Positions 6,463-13,349 are shown, counted from the stretch's first letter. The stretch is 15,068 nucleotides of DNA from CAYMJO01 sp964391305 (GCA_964391305.1 CAYMJO010000020.1:1-15068), one strand, 5' to 3'. The notes: generated from the sequence alone by a model not told the origin. Translations and numbers: made by a program.

Positions 6463-6477
6463 CCATACGATATAAGC

Positions 6478-6491
6478 CCCGCTGCGGCGGG
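6478..6491. repeat. Short GC hairpin between DHH gene and uppP
   Basis: CCCGC (6478-6482), loop TGCG, GCGGG (6487-6491): a perfect 5-bp stem in the AT-rich divergent region, 18 bases before the uppP ATG. It shares the pattern CCCGCT-N2-GGCGGG with the hairpin at 11845-11864. There is no U-tract. Confidence 0.5.
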
Positions 6492-6509
6492 AAATATCTT
6501 TAGATAATT

Positions 6510-7382
6510 ATGTCTTTGCTTCAAGCAACCATTCTTGGGATAATTCAGGGATTGACAGAGTTCATTCCCATATCAAGCTCTGGCCATTTGGTTTTGGTGA
6601 GAGAGCTTTTTGGCTGGAAGGATACAGGTTTTGCCTTCGATGCGATTTTGCATCTTGGAACTCTTTTTGCGGTCATAGTTTATTTTTGGAAAATATGGAA
6701 GAAGATGTTTATTGCTTTTGGCTTCGTTGTTGCCGGTCTATTCCAGCCCGATCTTTTTAAAAAAGCTGGAAAAGAAGACGTAAAACTTCTTTTGTATATC
6801 ATTGTTGCCACAATACCGGCGTTGATTGCTGGATATTTTTTCATGGATATTATTGAAAATGTTTTTAGAAATATTATTTGGGTTGTGGTATTTTTAATAA
6901 TGACGGGTGTTCTTTTGATAGGCATTGAGCTTTTGAAGATATATTTCAAACGTCGTAGCAACAAATTTGGCGTGACCGAAAAACCTGATTCAGATGAACT
7001 CTTACATCTCGGTGTTGGCAAAGCTCTTCTGATTGGAGTTATGCAGGCGGTGGCTCTATTGCCTGGTGTGTCTCGCTCCGGCATGGCGATGGCCGGTGGA
7101 ATATTTGTCGGGTTGACAAGACAGGCTGCCGCGCGGTTTTCTTTCTTAATTTCTGGGCCCGTTGTTATTGCCGCAGGCGCCCTAGGTTTGATTTATATCA
7201 AAGAGAACGGTACAAATGGCATTGGAGTTTGGGAGATTTTGATTGGCTTTACGACTTCGCTGGTTGTGGGGTATTTTACCGTAAAGTATATGCTTAAGTA
7301 CTTGAACAAAAATAAGTTTTATGTTTTTTCTCTGTATCTTATTGTTCTTGGAATTGTGCTTTTTCTTCTAGAGAAAGTTTAA
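6510..7382 (+). CDS. uppP: Undecaprenyl-diphosphatase UppP (BacA family)
   Basis: This integral membrane enzyme dephosphorylates undecaprenyl diphosphate to recycle the lipid carrier for peptidoglycan and other envelope polymers; overexpression confers bacitracin resistance in known systems. The 290 residues show the family's two signature regions: QGLTEFIPISSSGHL (13-27), with Gln13 and Glu17 as the (E/Q)-x3-E pair and His26, and PGVSRSG (185-191) with Arg189. Several hydrophobic helices surround these (about 49-62, 92-112, 121-143, 170-185, 210-230, 240-258, 268-288). It starts with ATG and has no Shine-Dalgarno site. I find no convincing promoter; a weak TTTACA with poor -10 options lies upstream. 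tsaE follows after nine bases, so uppP and tsaE likely share a transcript. Confidence 0.96.
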   Translation: MSLLQATILGIIQGLTEFIPISSSGHLVLVRELFGWKDTGFAFDAILHLGTLFAVIVYFWKIWKKMFIAFGFVVAGLFQPDLFKKAGKEDVKLLLYIIVATIPALIAGYFFMDIIENVFRNIIWVVVFLIMTGVLLIGIELLKIYFKRRSNKFGVTEKPDSDELLHLGVGKALLIGVMQAVALLPGVSRSGMAMAGGIFVGLTRQAAARFSFLISGPVVIAAGALGLIYIKENGTNGIGVWEILIGFTTSLVVGYFTVKYMLKYLNKNKFYVFSLYLIVLGIVLFLLEKV

Positions 7383-7391
7383 TTTTTTTTT

Positions 7392-7820
7392 ATGATTGTC
7401 ACAACATATTCTGCCAAGAAGACAGTCGAATTTGCGAAGAATTTTGCCCGTCGTTTGCGAAATGGAAGCGTTATTTGCCTCGAGGGCGATCTTGGTGGAG
7501 GAAAGACAACTTTTGTGAAAGGTTTAGCAAAGGGGCTTGGAATTAAAGAAGATATTACAAGTCCGACTTTTGTTATTTTTAAAAAATTTAAGATTAAAGA
7601 TAAAAATTTTCTATATCATTTTGATTTGTACCGATTGTCAGATCCGAAAGAAGTTTTGAATCTTGGCTTTGAAGAAATTTTGCGGGATAAAAATTCAATT
7701 GTCGTAATTGAATGGGCTGATCGAATTCGTAAAATTTTGCCAAAGGAGTCAATTGATGTAAAATTTGAATTTGTTGGTGAAAATGTGAGAAGAATTGGAA
7801 TAAGCAACACTAAGCACTAA
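7392..7820 (+). CDS. tsaE: tRNA threonylcarbamoyladenosine biosynthesis ATPase TsaE
   Basis: P-loop ATPase that works with TsaB-TsaD in bacterial t6A synthesis. Of 142 residues, the key features are Walker A GDLGGGKTT (32-40; the usual Ala is Gly), the switch-like TSPTF (56-60), HFDLYRL (76-82) and EWAD (107-110). The length is typical. The last residues SNTKH and the TAA stop are encoded by a period-7 repeat array (from 7805), so the C-terminal end appears to have been set by repeat sequence rather than by family conservation. The gene sits nine bases after uppP and 52 bases before polA and has no Shine-Dalgarno site. tsaD is in a separate unit at the left of the window. Confidence 0.96.
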   Translation: MIVTTYSAKKTVEFAKNFARRLRNGSVICLEGDLGGGKTTFVKGLAKGLGIKEDITSPTFVIFKKFKIKDKNFLYHFDLYRLSDPKEVLNLGFEEILRDKNSIVVIEWADRIRKILPKESIDVKFEFVGENVRRIGISNTKH

Positions 7821-7860
7821 GCGCCAAGCTTGCTACTAAAGAAAGTTTAGAGCTTAGAGC
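7805..7860. repeat. Period-7 repeat array at the tsaE-polA junction, with inverted halves
   Basis: From 7805 the sequence reads in seven-base units. The first four resemble AAGCACT (7812-7818 is exact), two middle units (7833-7846) are diverged, and the last two are perfect TTAGAGC copies (7847-7853, 7854-7860) in the same register. TTAGAGC reverse-complemented is GCTCTAA, one base from GCACTAA, so the two halves are inverted versions of one unit and could form an imperfect stem. The array contains the tsaE stop codon and abuts the polA TATAAT. Confidence 0.75.
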
Positions 7861-7866
7861 TATAAT
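7861..7866 (+). promoter_or_regulatory. polA -10 box, predicted leaderless start
   Basis: A perfect TATAAT lies six bases before the polA ATG (7873), the same geometry as at tsaD. Transcription would start at the initiation codon. No -35 match is found at 16-18 bases (7838-7843 is AAAGAA), and there is no extended -10. The upstream side is repeat sequence, so strength is uncertain. Confidence 0.45.
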
Positions 7867-7872
7867 ATTGCC

Positions 7873-10656
7873 ATGCCGTCGAAAAAGCAAAAACTAATGC
7901 TCGTTGATGGGAACGCTCTTATTCACAGGGCTTTTCATGCGTTGCCCGCGACCTTGAGAACGAAAAAAGGCGAAATTGTCAACGCGGTTTATGGATTTAC
8001 GTCCATTTTTTTGAATGCTTTAAAAAAAATTGATCCGGATTATGTCGCTGTCACTTTTGATCTGAAAAAACCGACTTTCAGGAACGAGCTTTATGAAGAT
8101 TACAAAGCGAAGAGGGTCAAGGCTCCGCAGGAGCTTTATGATCAGATTCCGCGGGTCAAGGAGGTCGTCAAAGCTTTGAACATTCCAATTTATGAAAAAG
8201 AAGGCTTTGAGGCAGATGATCTGCTCGCCGTTTTGAATGAGAAATTCAAATCTGCGATTGGCGATGCGAGGGCAGAAACTATTATAGTTTCTGGAGATCT
8301 CGATATTCTTCAGCTCGTCGATGATTCTACAAAAGTTTTTGCGCTTCATAAGGGCTTGTCCGATACCGTTATATACGATGAAGCGGCGGTTAAAAAGCGT
8401 TACGGTTTGAAGCCCGAACAGCTTATTGACTTCAAAGCGCTCGCTGGCGATTCTTCGGACAACATTCCGGGAGTTCATGGTATCGGGCAGAAAATTGCGG
8501 CGGAGCTTATTTCAGAGTTTGGAAATTTGAAAAATTTGTACGATAACATTGAAAGCGGAAAAATAAAAGACAGCGTTAGGAAAAAATTAATTTCCGGAAA
8601 AGACAATGCGATTCTCGGGAAAAAACTTGTGACCATTGTCAAGAATATTCCGGATATAGCTATTGAACTAAAAAATTGTTCAGTTCAAAATTACGATCGA
8701 GGCAAAGTTCGGGATCTTTTTTCCGAACTTCAGTTCAAAAGTCTTTTGAATAAACTTCCCCGAGCAAGCACTAAGCACCGAGCACTAAGCACCAAGCCAG
8801 GTTTTTCGGAAGTTGGAAAAAACAAAATTGAAAGAAAATGCAATATTGTTGACGACGAGAGAACGTTCAAAATGTTTCTTGGCATTTTGAAAAAGCAAAA
8901 AAGCTTTGTTTTTGATGTAGAAACAGAAACCTTGGATTCCATAACTGGCAGAGTTGTCGGTGTTTCATTTTGTTGGAAAAAAGCTGAAAGTTGGTATTTG
9001 GCAAATATAGATTTTCTGAAAAAATTAAAGCCAATTTTTCAAAGTCCGAAAATTAAGAAAATGGGACATAATTTAAAGTATGACGTAGAAGTGCTTGAAA
9101 ATTGCGGCATAGATGTTAAGGGAATTTTCTTTGATACAATGATCGCATCGTATTTACTCGATCCGGGGACGCGCGCCCACAAGCTTGACCAAGTTGCCTT
9201 TGCGGAGCTTGGATACGAAATGCAGCCGATTGAAGAGTTGATTGGAAAGGGCAAAAAACAGCTTTTATTCTCCCAAGTTCCTTTTAAGAAAGCGGCGGAA
9301 TATTCCTGCGAAGATTCGGAAATCACATTTAGGTTGGCCGAAATTTTGAAAAAAAAATTGGGAGACATGGCGACGGATCAGAAAAAAGAGAAACAATTTA
9401 AAGTTTATGAAAGATGGGACATAAAAGCGCTCTATGAAAAGATTGAAAATCCTCTAATAGAGGTTCTTGCCCAGATGGAGAGATACGGTGTTCTGATCGA
9501 TGTGGATTTTTTGCAAAAAATGTCGAAAGAATTTGAGGAAAGAATCGATAAGATTAGAAAATCTATTTTTGAAATTGCCGAAGAAGAATTCAATATTAAT
9601 TCCACCAAACAGCTTCGCAAAATCCTTTTTGAAAAGTTAAAAGTTTCAACGGAAGAAATCAAGAAGACAAAGACTGGTTTTTCTACCGCGGCAACGGAGC
9701 TTGAAAAGTTAAGAGGTAAACATGAGATCATCGATCATATTTTCGAATATCGGGAACTTACGAAACTCAAAAACACATATCTCGATGCGCTTCCGAAGCT
9801 TGTGAACAAAAAAACAGGGCGATTGCACACAAATTTTAATCAAACGGTTACGGCGACTGGACGGCTGTCTTCCTCAAATCCAAATTTGCAAAACATTCCG
9901 ATTAGGACGACTGACGGCGAGCGGATAAGACGTGCTTTTGTCGCGGATCGTGGTTATAACTTGGTTTCATTCGACTATTCACAAATTGACCTTCGCGTGC
10001 TCGCGCATTTTTCAGAAGATGCGGAACTTGTGGAATCTTTTAAAAATGGCGAGGATGTTCATACAATTGTTGCCGCGGATATTTTTGATGTTGAGCCGGA
10101 TCGTGTTACAAAAGAAATGCGCAGGGTTGCAAAAGTGGTTAACTTTGGTATTGTGTATGGCATGAGTTCGCACGGTCTTTCGCGGAATCTCAAGATCGAG
10201 CGTGCCAAGGCGAATCTTTATATTAAGAAATATTTCGAAAAGCATCCGCGGGTTAAAGACTATATGGAGAATATTGTTGAGTTTGCGAGGAAACATGGCT
10301 ATGTCGAAACGCTTTTTGGCAGAAGGCGATATTTGCCTGAGATCGTTTCTTCTCAATTCCAAGTACGCGGTGCCGCCGAGCGTATGGCGATCAACATGCC
10401 GATTCAAGGGACTTCTTCGGATATTGTGAAACTTGCTATGGTTATGGTTTCCAAAAGTTTGAGAGATTTTGGCGATAAAGCGAGAATGCTTTTGCAGGTC
10501 CATGATGAGTTGCTCTTTGAGATAAAAAAGGACGTAATAAAAAGCGTTGTCGAACGTTGTATTGAAGGGATGGAGAATGTATGTGAGCTTGCGGTGCCGT
10601 TGAGAGTTAATGTTAAGCGAGGGCGGAATTGGGGAGATATGAAAGATGAATTTTAA
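7873..10656 (+). CDS. polA: DNA polymerase I
   Basis: Full-length family A polymerase of 927 residues for gap filling, RNA primer removal and excision repair. The 5' nuclease domain is at about 5-290 (VDGNALIHRAFHA, EADDLLA 113-119, SGDLDILQL 140-148, GDSSDNIPG 192-200). The proofreading domain is at about 330-500 with catalytic residues present: FDVET (D348, E350), NLKYD (D404) and YSCED (D481), so 3'-5' exonuclease is likely active. In the polymerase domain, TATGRLSSSNPNLQNIP (660-676), motif A FDYSQIDLR (D701), motif B RRVAKVVNFGIVYG with K754 and F758, and motif C QVHDELLFE (D878). Motif A has Asp706 where Glu is almost universal (steric-gate position). Residues 297-310 between the nuclease and proofreading domains are encoded by a period-7 repeat. 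A TATAAT ends six bases before the ATG. Confidence 0.98.
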   Translation: MPSKKQKLMLVDGNALIHRAFHALPATLRTKKGEIVNAVYGFTSIFLNALKKIDPDYVAVTFDLKKPTFRNELYEDYKAKRVKAPQELYDQIPRVKEVVKALNIPIYEKEGFEADDLLAVLNEKFKSAIGDARAETIIVSGDLDILQLVDDSTKVFALHKGLSDTVIYDEAAVKKRYGLKPEQLIDFKALAGDSSDNIPGVHGIGQKIAAELISEFGNLKNLYDNIESGKIKDSVRKKLISGKDNAILGKKLVTIVKNIPDIAIELKNCSVQNYDRGKVRDLFSELQFKSLLNKLPRASTKHRALSTKPGFSEVGKNKIERKCNIVDDERTFKMFLGILKKQKSFVFDVETETLDSITGRVVGVSFCWKKAESWYLANIDFLKKLKPIFQSPKIKKMGHNLKYDVEVLENCGIDVKGIFFDTMIASYLLDPGTRAHKLDQVAFAELGYEMQPIEELIGKGKKQLLFSQVPFKKAAEYSCEDSEITFRLAEILKKKLGDMATDQKKEKQFKVYERWDIKALYEKIENPLIEVLAQMERYGVLIDVDFLQKMSKEFEERIDKIRKSIFEIAEEEFNINSTKQLRKILFEKLKVSTEEIKKTKTGFSTAATELEKLRGKHEIIDHIFEYRELTKLKNTYLDALPKLVNKKTGRLHTNFNQTVTATGRLSSSNPNLQNIPIRTTDGERIRRAFVADRGYNLVSFDYSQIDLRVLAHFSEDAELVESFKNGEDVHTIVAADIFDVEPDRVTKEMRRVAKVVNFGIVYGMSSHGLSRNLKIERAKANLYIKKYFEKHPRVKDYMENIVEFARKHGYVETLFGRRRYLPEIVSSQFQVRGAAERMAINMPIQGTSSDIVKLAMVMVSKSLRDFGDKARMLLQVHDELLFEIKKDVIKSVVERCIEGMENVCELAVPLRVNVKRGRNWGDMKDEF
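8761..8800 (+). repeat. Period-7 repeat array inside polA, encoding an interdomain linker
   Basis: Units AAGCACT (8766-8772), AAGCACC (8773-8779), GAGCACT (8780-8786), AAGCACC (8787-8793) and a diverged last unit to 8800. Seven is not a multiple of three, yet the frame stays open and encodes RASTKHRALSTKPG (297-310) between the 5' nuclease and the exonuclease domain. It is the same unit as at the tsaE-polA junction about 950 bp upstream. Confidence 0.85.
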
Positions 10657-10690
10657 TGAATTTTGTCGAATTGTGAATTGAACGAATTTG
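10648..10690. repeat. GAATT-rich repeats at the polA 3' end
   Basis: GAATT occurs at 10648, 10658, 10668, 10675 and 10684, beginning in the last polA codons and continuing past the stop. Spacing is 10, 10, 7 and 9, so it is a degenerate repeat. It is roughly complementary in sense to the TTCGTAA units before holA. Confidence 0.45.
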
Positions 10691-10779
10691 GATGACTTGC
10701 AGGCGGTGATTTTCATTGTCGCCATTCGAGGTTTTTACGGACGGCATGATTGGAAAATTGCGCTTTCATGTGGACGAAA

Positions 10780-10814
10780 TCCGTAATTCGTTAAACTTAG
10801 TCATAAATTCGTAA
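10780..10814. repeat. Period-7 repeat array before holA
   Basis: Five in-register seven-base units with consensus TTCGTAA: TCCGTAA (10780-10786), TTCGTTA, two diverged units, and TTCGTAA (10808-10814). It ends three bases before the holA ATG and occupies the place where a promoter or Shine-Dalgarno site would be; neither is visible apart from a weak TAAATT (10804-10809). Confidence 0.55.
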
Positions 10815-10817
10815 ATT

Positions 10818-11780
10818 ATGTTGCTATTTTTGCACGGCGAAGACACATATCGTTCTCGGCAAAAATTAAATGAAATCATAAAAAAGTTCAAAAAAAGCGA
10901 TTCTTCAGGTCTGAACATCGCCGTTTTGGACATGGAGGAAAACTCCTTGGAGGATTTTATAAAGCCTGTCACCGTGATGCCTTTCATGTCGAAGAGTAGG
11001 CTTGTGATTGTGAAAAACGTTCTTGGAAACAAGGATTCTGATTTGCGTAAAAAAATTCTCGATTTGCTTCAAAACAAAAAAGTGCCGGACACGACTACGC
11101 TGGTTTTTTTTGAATACAAAAAAATTGATAAGAGGCAATCGCTTTTTAAATTTTTGAAGAAAGAAAGCAAGTCGCAAGAGTTTTATTTGCTTCCAGAATT
11201 TGAACTGAACTCTTTTGTAAAAAAAGAGGTTAAGGATCTCGGGGGAAAAATTGACAATACCGCGGTGGCGAGGTTGGTTTTGTATGTGGGCAACGATCTT
11301 TGGAAAATGTCCAACGAAGTTAGGAAATTAATTTCGTATAAATTTGCAAAGGGGAAAAACCTTGAAATCAAAGTTGAAGATATCGATCTGCTGGTGAAGT
11401 CGAAGCTTGATGAGAATATTTTTCATCTGGTTGATGCGATTGGAAGGAAGGACAGGAGGGAGAGTCTGCGCCTTCTTCACGAGAATTTTGAGCAGGGGCA
11501 GAATGAACAGTATCTGCTTGCGATGATTTCTTATCAGTTCCGAAATTTAATTCAAGTGAAGGATCTTCTCGCGCGCGGAAATGGTCAGCCGGAAATTAAG
11601 CGGAAGATGAAGATGCATCCGTTTGTCGTGCGGAAGACTTCCGCGCAGGCGGCAAAGTTTGATCTTGCGGATTTGAAGAATGCTTATGACAAGCTTTTGC
11701 GGACTGACTTTGAAATGAAGACTGGTAGGGTCGAGCAGAGGACGGCTTTGGATTTGTTGGTTGTGGAGTTATGTGGGTAG
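10818..11780 (+). CDS. holA: DNA polymerase III subunit delta (HolA)
   Basis: The delta subunit is the wrench of the clamp loader, opening the beta sliding clamp during loading. The 320 residues match the family: an N-terminal nucleotide-binding-like fold lacking a P-loop (LLFLHGEDTYRSRQKLNEI at 2-20), SRLVIVKNV (59-67), TTLVFFEY (93-100), NDLWKMSNEVRKLISY (about 154-169), and a C-terminal helical collar with NIFHLVDAIGRKD (196-208), LLAMISYQFRNLIQVK and the final TDFEMKTGR...ALDLLVVELC typical of HolA. It lies 161 bases after polA on the same strand with repeats between, so it may or may not share the polA transcript. The ATG has no Shine-Dalgarno site. A bidirectional terminator lies 186 bases after its stop. 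Confidence 0.93.
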   Translation: MLLFLHGEDTYRSRQKLNEIIKKFKKSDSSGLNIAVLDMEENSLEDFIKPVTVMPFMSKSRLVIVKNVLGNKDSDLRKKILDLLQNKKVPDTTTLVFFEYKKIDKRQSLFKFLKKESKSQEFYLLPEFELNSFVKKEVKDLGGKIDNTAVARLVLYVGNDLWKMSNEVRKLISYKFAKGKNLEIKVEDIDLLVKSKLDENIFHLVDAIGRKDRRESLRLLHENFEQGQNEQYLLAMISYQFRNLIQVKDLLARGNGQPEIKRKMKMHPFVVRKTSAQAAKFDLADLKNAYDKLLRTDFEMKTGRVEQRTALDLLVVELCG

Positions 11781-11825
11781 TTTTTAAAAAAATTTTTCTT
11801 TTTCTGTTTCACCTGCGGCGAGTTA

Positions 11826-11882
11826 CTTTTTGTGATTTTGCTTCAGTCCCGCTAAGGCGGGACTTCGGCTGGCAGGCAAAAA
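11826..11882. repeat. Nested inverted repeat downstream of holA, possible dispersed element
   Basis: The core is AGTCCCGC (11845-11852), loop TAAG, GCGGGACT (11857-11864), an 8-bp perfect stem. It is flanked by an outer pair CTTTTTG before it and CAAAAAG after it. The stretch is more GC-rich than its surroundings, and no reading frame of interest crosses it. The core pattern CCCGCT-N2-GGCGGG recurs before uppP. No clean U-tract follows, so I favour a REP-like repeat over a terminator. Confidence 0.6.
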
Positions 11883-11966
11883 GAGGCGAACGTGTATCCC
11901 CAGGCCAGTGGTGTTTTCTAGAATGTTTACAGTTTCTTATTCCTTTTTTTATGAAGTGCGCAAAAC

Positions 11967-11994
11967 AAAAATCACCAAAACACTGGTGATTTTT
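11967..11994. terminator. Bidirectional intrinsic terminator between holA and rpsT
   Basis: AAAAATCACC (11967-11976) pairs perfectly with GGTGATTTTT (11985-11994) around an eight-base loop. T-rich runs follow on both strands, and it is 12 bases beyond the rpsT stop on the minus strand. It serves the convergent holA and rpsT transcripts. Confidence 0.85.
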
Positions 11995-12005
11995 ATTTTG
12001 TAAAT

Positions 12006-12299
12006 CTATTTTTTTGTTGTCTTTTGAGCTACTTTTTTACTCGTTCTCTTCTTTGCCCTATAAAGTCTCTTCTTGAGTCTTATTGCCTTATTCCTGTGTA
12101 TTACTTTTTTCTGCGCCGCTTTATCGAGCTCTTTCGAAGCTTTCTCAAGAATCTTATCGGCTTCTTTTAATTTGTTCGCAGTAATGAGTTTTCTTGCGTC
12201 TTTGACGAGCTTTTTGATCCTGTTCTTTACTATAAGATTTCTCGCACGCCTTCGTGCGGTTTTACGGACGTATTTTTTTGCGGCTTTCTTAATTGGCAT
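12006..12299 (-). CDS. rpsT: 30S ribosomal protein S20
   Basis: A small, very basic, all-helical protein that binds 16S rRNA in the 30S body. The 97 residues begin MPIKKAAKKYVRKTARRRARN and include the conserved helix ending KKVIHRNKAIRLKKRL (about 64-79, matching the IHKNKAARHK segment of E. coli S20), with a Lys-rich tail slightly longer than usual. It has its own promoter overlapping the truB 3' end, a structured leader of about 58 bases and a strong terminator after the TAG stop, so it forms a monocistronic unit. There is no Shine-Dalgarno site before the ATG. In E. coli S20 represses its own translation; the leader structure here could serve a similar purpose, but this is inference. Confidence 0.95.
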   Translation of the reverse strand: MPIKKAAKKYVRKTARRRARNLIVKNRIKKLVKDARKLITANKLKEADKILEKASKELDKAAQKKVIHRNKAIRLKKRLYRAKKRTSKKVAQKTTKK

Positions 12300-12325
12300 A
12301 AGGGTTTCTTAACGGGTTACAATGC

Positions 12326-12355
12326 ACAGGTCACAGCTTCGACGTCGAAACCTGT
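12326..12355 (-). promoter_or_regulatory. Structured rpsT leader with 12-bp palindrome
   Basis: In the rpsT leader, ACAGGT and ACCTGT (12350-12355 and 12326-12331) can form an outer stem, enclosing the perfect palindrome TTCGACGTCGAA (12338-12349). A competing pairing of ACAG with the CTGT just after the palindrome is also possible. The position suits autogenous control by S20. Confidence 0.4.
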
Positions 12356-12364
12356 ATCCTGTCA

Positions 12365-12393
12365 ATTATATCACTCATTCAAAATTAAATCAA
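12365..12393 (-). promoter_or_regulatory. rpsT promoter
   Basis: Minus strand: TTGATT (12388-12393, 4/6), a 17-base spacer, TATAAT (12365-12370, 6/6). The predicted start is near 12358. The -35 box lies within the last codons of truB. Confidence 0.75.
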
Positions 12394-13263
12394 GACTTTC
12401 TCTGGTTTTATTTCTTTCTTATTAGCATCAAAAGATCCAACTGCAATCAGATTTTTTTCTTTGTCAAAGAGCGCTATGTTTTTTTCTTTTGAAAAATCTT
12501 CTTCTGTCTTCATGCGCTGGCCGAGCTTCACGCGTTTGACTTGATCTTCGTCGAGATTGATGCTCGCCATGTCTTTTGCGACTGTACTTGCTGGCAGAAT
12601 TTTTTCTTCGAAGTTTTTCTCGGTGATGTCATCGAGCTTCACTGAATCTTTTATGTTGAAATCTCCAACCGTGAGTCTTTGCAAATTTTCCAAATATGCT
12701 CCGCATTTCAATGCTTTGCCAATGTCGTTTGCGAAAGATCTAATATATGTTCCGGAAGAACATTTTATATTAACTCGCACAAATGGAGGACGAAATTCTA
12801 TAAGCTTAACCTCGTAAATTTTCACTGGACGAGGCTTAAGTTCAAAATTTTTCCCCTCTCGTGCGAGCTTGTATGCCGGAGTTCCCTTGATTTTGAGCGC
12901 CGAGAATTTAGGGGGCATTTGCTTGATGTCGCCGGTGAACTTTTTCAAGGCTGTTTTTATGTCTTTTGCATTGACTATGCTCGCATCTTTTGATTCTTTC
13001 GTCACTTTTCCCATTCTGTCAAAAGTATCCGTTTCCCTTCCGAGCACAATGTCCGCCAGATATTCTTTGTCCGTCTTCATGACGAATTCGATGAGTTTCG
13101 TCGTCTTGCCGATTGCAATCACAAGAACGCCGGTTGCGAACGGATCGAGCGTTCCCGTGTGTCCGATCCTTCTGATTCCGGTGATTTTCTTGAGCTTTTG
13201 CGCGGCACCATGCGATGTGATGCCCGAGGGCTTGTTTAAATTTATGAAGCCGGATGGAGACAT
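12385..13263 (-). CDS. truB: tRNA pseudouridine(55) synthase TruB
   Basis: Makes pseudouridine 55 in the T loop of tRNAs. With the chosen start the protein has 292 residues: GFINLNKPSGITSH (5-18), the catalytic motif GHTGTLDPFATGVL (34-47) with Asp40, the KEYLADIVLGRETDTFDRMG segment (about 66-85), SGTYIRSFANDIG with its Arg (about 174-186), and a C-terminal PUA-like part (about 225-292) ending ALFDKEKNLIAVG...PEKVLI. The frame extends eight codons upstream to a TTG at 13287, but that start is rare, its weak AGGA sequence is too close, and homologs begin near the GFINLNKP strand, so the ATG at 13263 is preferred. It lies about 86 bases downstream of uvrB on the same strand; co-transcription is possible. 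The rpsT promoter overlaps its 3' end. Confidence 0.95.
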   Translation of the reverse strand: MSPSGFINLNKPSGITSHGAAQKLKKITGIRRIGHTGTLDPFATGVLVIAIGKTTKLIEFVMKTDKEYLADIVLGRETDTFDRMGKVTKESKDASIVNAKDIKTALKKFTGDIKQMPPKFSALKIKGTPAYKLAREGKNFELKPRPVKIYEVKLIEFRPPFVRVNIKCSSGTYIRSFANDIGKALKCGAYLENLQRLTVGDFNIKDSVKLDDITEKNFEEKILPASTVAKDMASINLDEDQVKRVKLGQRMKTEEDFSKEKNIALFDKEKNLIAVGSFDANKKEIKPEKVLI

Positions 13264-13349
13264 ATTTTTGTTGTTAAGTTTTCCCAATCCTAATCTTATG
13301 TCACATTTTCTATTCTTAAGGATGCAGGCAAGCTGTGTACACTTTTATT

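Noticed and set aside
10012..10725. Open frame of about 237 codons on the minus strand opposite the polA 3' half
   Set aside because: It lies wholly antisense to highly conserved polymerase motifs, has no recognisable domain, and no promoter or Shine-Dalgarno site; it is a shadow of polA codon use.
11771..11989. Open frame of 72 codons overlapping the holA end on the plus strand
   Set aside because: It overlaps holA, runs through the nested inverted repeat and into the terminator, and has no start signal.
13264..13287. TTG at 13287 as the truB start
   Set aside because: Homologs begin near GFINLNKP, the TTG has no properly spaced Shine-Dalgarno site, and an ATG eight codons later fits better.
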